Below, one piece after another: positions 32,279 through 32,332 of a DNA stretch of 32,332 nucleotides. The notes beneath the pieces were generated by a model. It did not search any database, had not been told where the DNA came from, and saw nothing but the letters and a program-made list of their open reading frames with translations. The DNA lies in NCBI GenBank assembly GCA_902776935.1, contig CACYRS010000029.1:1-32332 (forward strand). Direction: 5' to 3'. Each line of letters opens with the position of its first letter. The stretch's first letter is position 1. Source of the stretch: an uncultured Prevotellaceae bacterium (GTDB lineage: Bacteria > Bacteroidota > Bacteroidia > Bacteroidales > Bacteroidaceae). A program made the translations under genes and the position numbers.

Positions 32279-32332
32279 ATGAGAATCGTATGTGGCCTTG
32301 ACGTGCACAAAGATAGCGTATATCTTTGTATT
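32279..32332 (+). CDS. IS110-family transposase, N-terminal fragment cut by window end
   Basis: Only 18 codons are in the window. They read MRIVCGLDVHKDSVYLCI, which fits the N-terminus of IS110-family DEDD transposases, where G-(I/L)-D-V-x-K is the first strand of the RuvC-like domain and Asp8 would be the first catalytic acid. The frame is open to the last base. Whether the gene is complete, and whether it is of the IS110 or IS1111 subgroup, depends on sequence beyond 32332. Confidence 0.75.
   Translation, partial: MRIVCGLDVHKDSVYLCI

Noticed and set aside
1-32332. CRISPR array, prophage, or antiviral defence cluster.
   Set aside because: No regularly spaced repeats, Cas proteins, phage structural genes or known defence gene sets were found.

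Overview
The window looks like chromosomal DNA of a Bacteroidales bacterium, most likely a Prevotella/Segatella-type Prevotellaceae. Many genes are preceded by the Bacteroidota core promoter (TAnnTTTG at -7, several with TTTG about 20 bases upstream). Start codons mostly lack Shine-Dalgarno sequences. The gene content also fits: a rseC-rnfBCDGEA operon, DUF4494, DUF4143 ATPases, an HU protein with a chitobiase-type C-terminal domain, and a eukaryote-like GH13 branching enzyme. No taxonomic search was possible, so this is inference.

Layout. 1-1850: a DUF4143 AAA ATPase on the minus strand, a set of direct repeats beside its promoter, and a small orphan ORF with its own terminator. 1946-4219 (minus): the AmmeMemoRadiSam pair, a MEMO-AMMECR1 fusion followed by the radical SAM protein. 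4406-5725: UDP-glucose dehydrogenase, tail to tail with a minus-strand operon kdsB - 5'-nucleotidase - nudC (9017-5728). 9142-14078 (plus): an exported MORN-repeat protein, a YhcH-type protein, a glycogen branching enzyme with a histone H1-like lysine/alanine tail, and a membrane protein, ending at a bidirectional terminator. 14121-17471 (minus): two tandem paralogous acyl-CoA synthetases behind a promoter framed by two inverted repeats. 17602-20048 (minus): an aminotransferase overlapping a LolC/E-like permease. 20209-22683 (plus): a membrane-anchored pseudokinase, DUF4494 and a YggS-type PLP protein. 22658-23440 (minus): an EFR1-type flavodoxin/ferredoxin. 23594-29229 (plus): rseC-rnfB-C-D-G-E-A, encoding the Rnf ferredoxin:NAD+ oxidoreductase, with an inverted repeat in its leader. 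29386-29669: a tRNA transcription unit holding a tRNA-Ser whose 3' end is lost, then an intact tRNA-Glu. 29679-31028 (minus): a CPA2 cation/proton antiporter. 31213-32028 (minus): an HU-like protein with a chitobiase C-terminal domain. 32279-end: the first 18 codons of an IS110-family transposase.

Working together. The Rnf complex exchanges electrons between ferredoxin and NAD+ and moves Na+ or H+, so the nearby antiporter and the divergent flavodoxin/ferredoxin form a plausible energy and redox neighbourhood. kdsB and ugd supply sugar nucleotides for the cell envelope, while glgB serves glycogen. Items most worth a second look are the pseudokinase operon, the paired operator-like repeats at the acyl-CoA synthetase promoter, the broken but still promoter-linked tRNA-Ser, the H1-like tail on GlgB, the HU-chitobiase fusion, and the non-coding end of the IS110 element, where a bridge RNA could lie.
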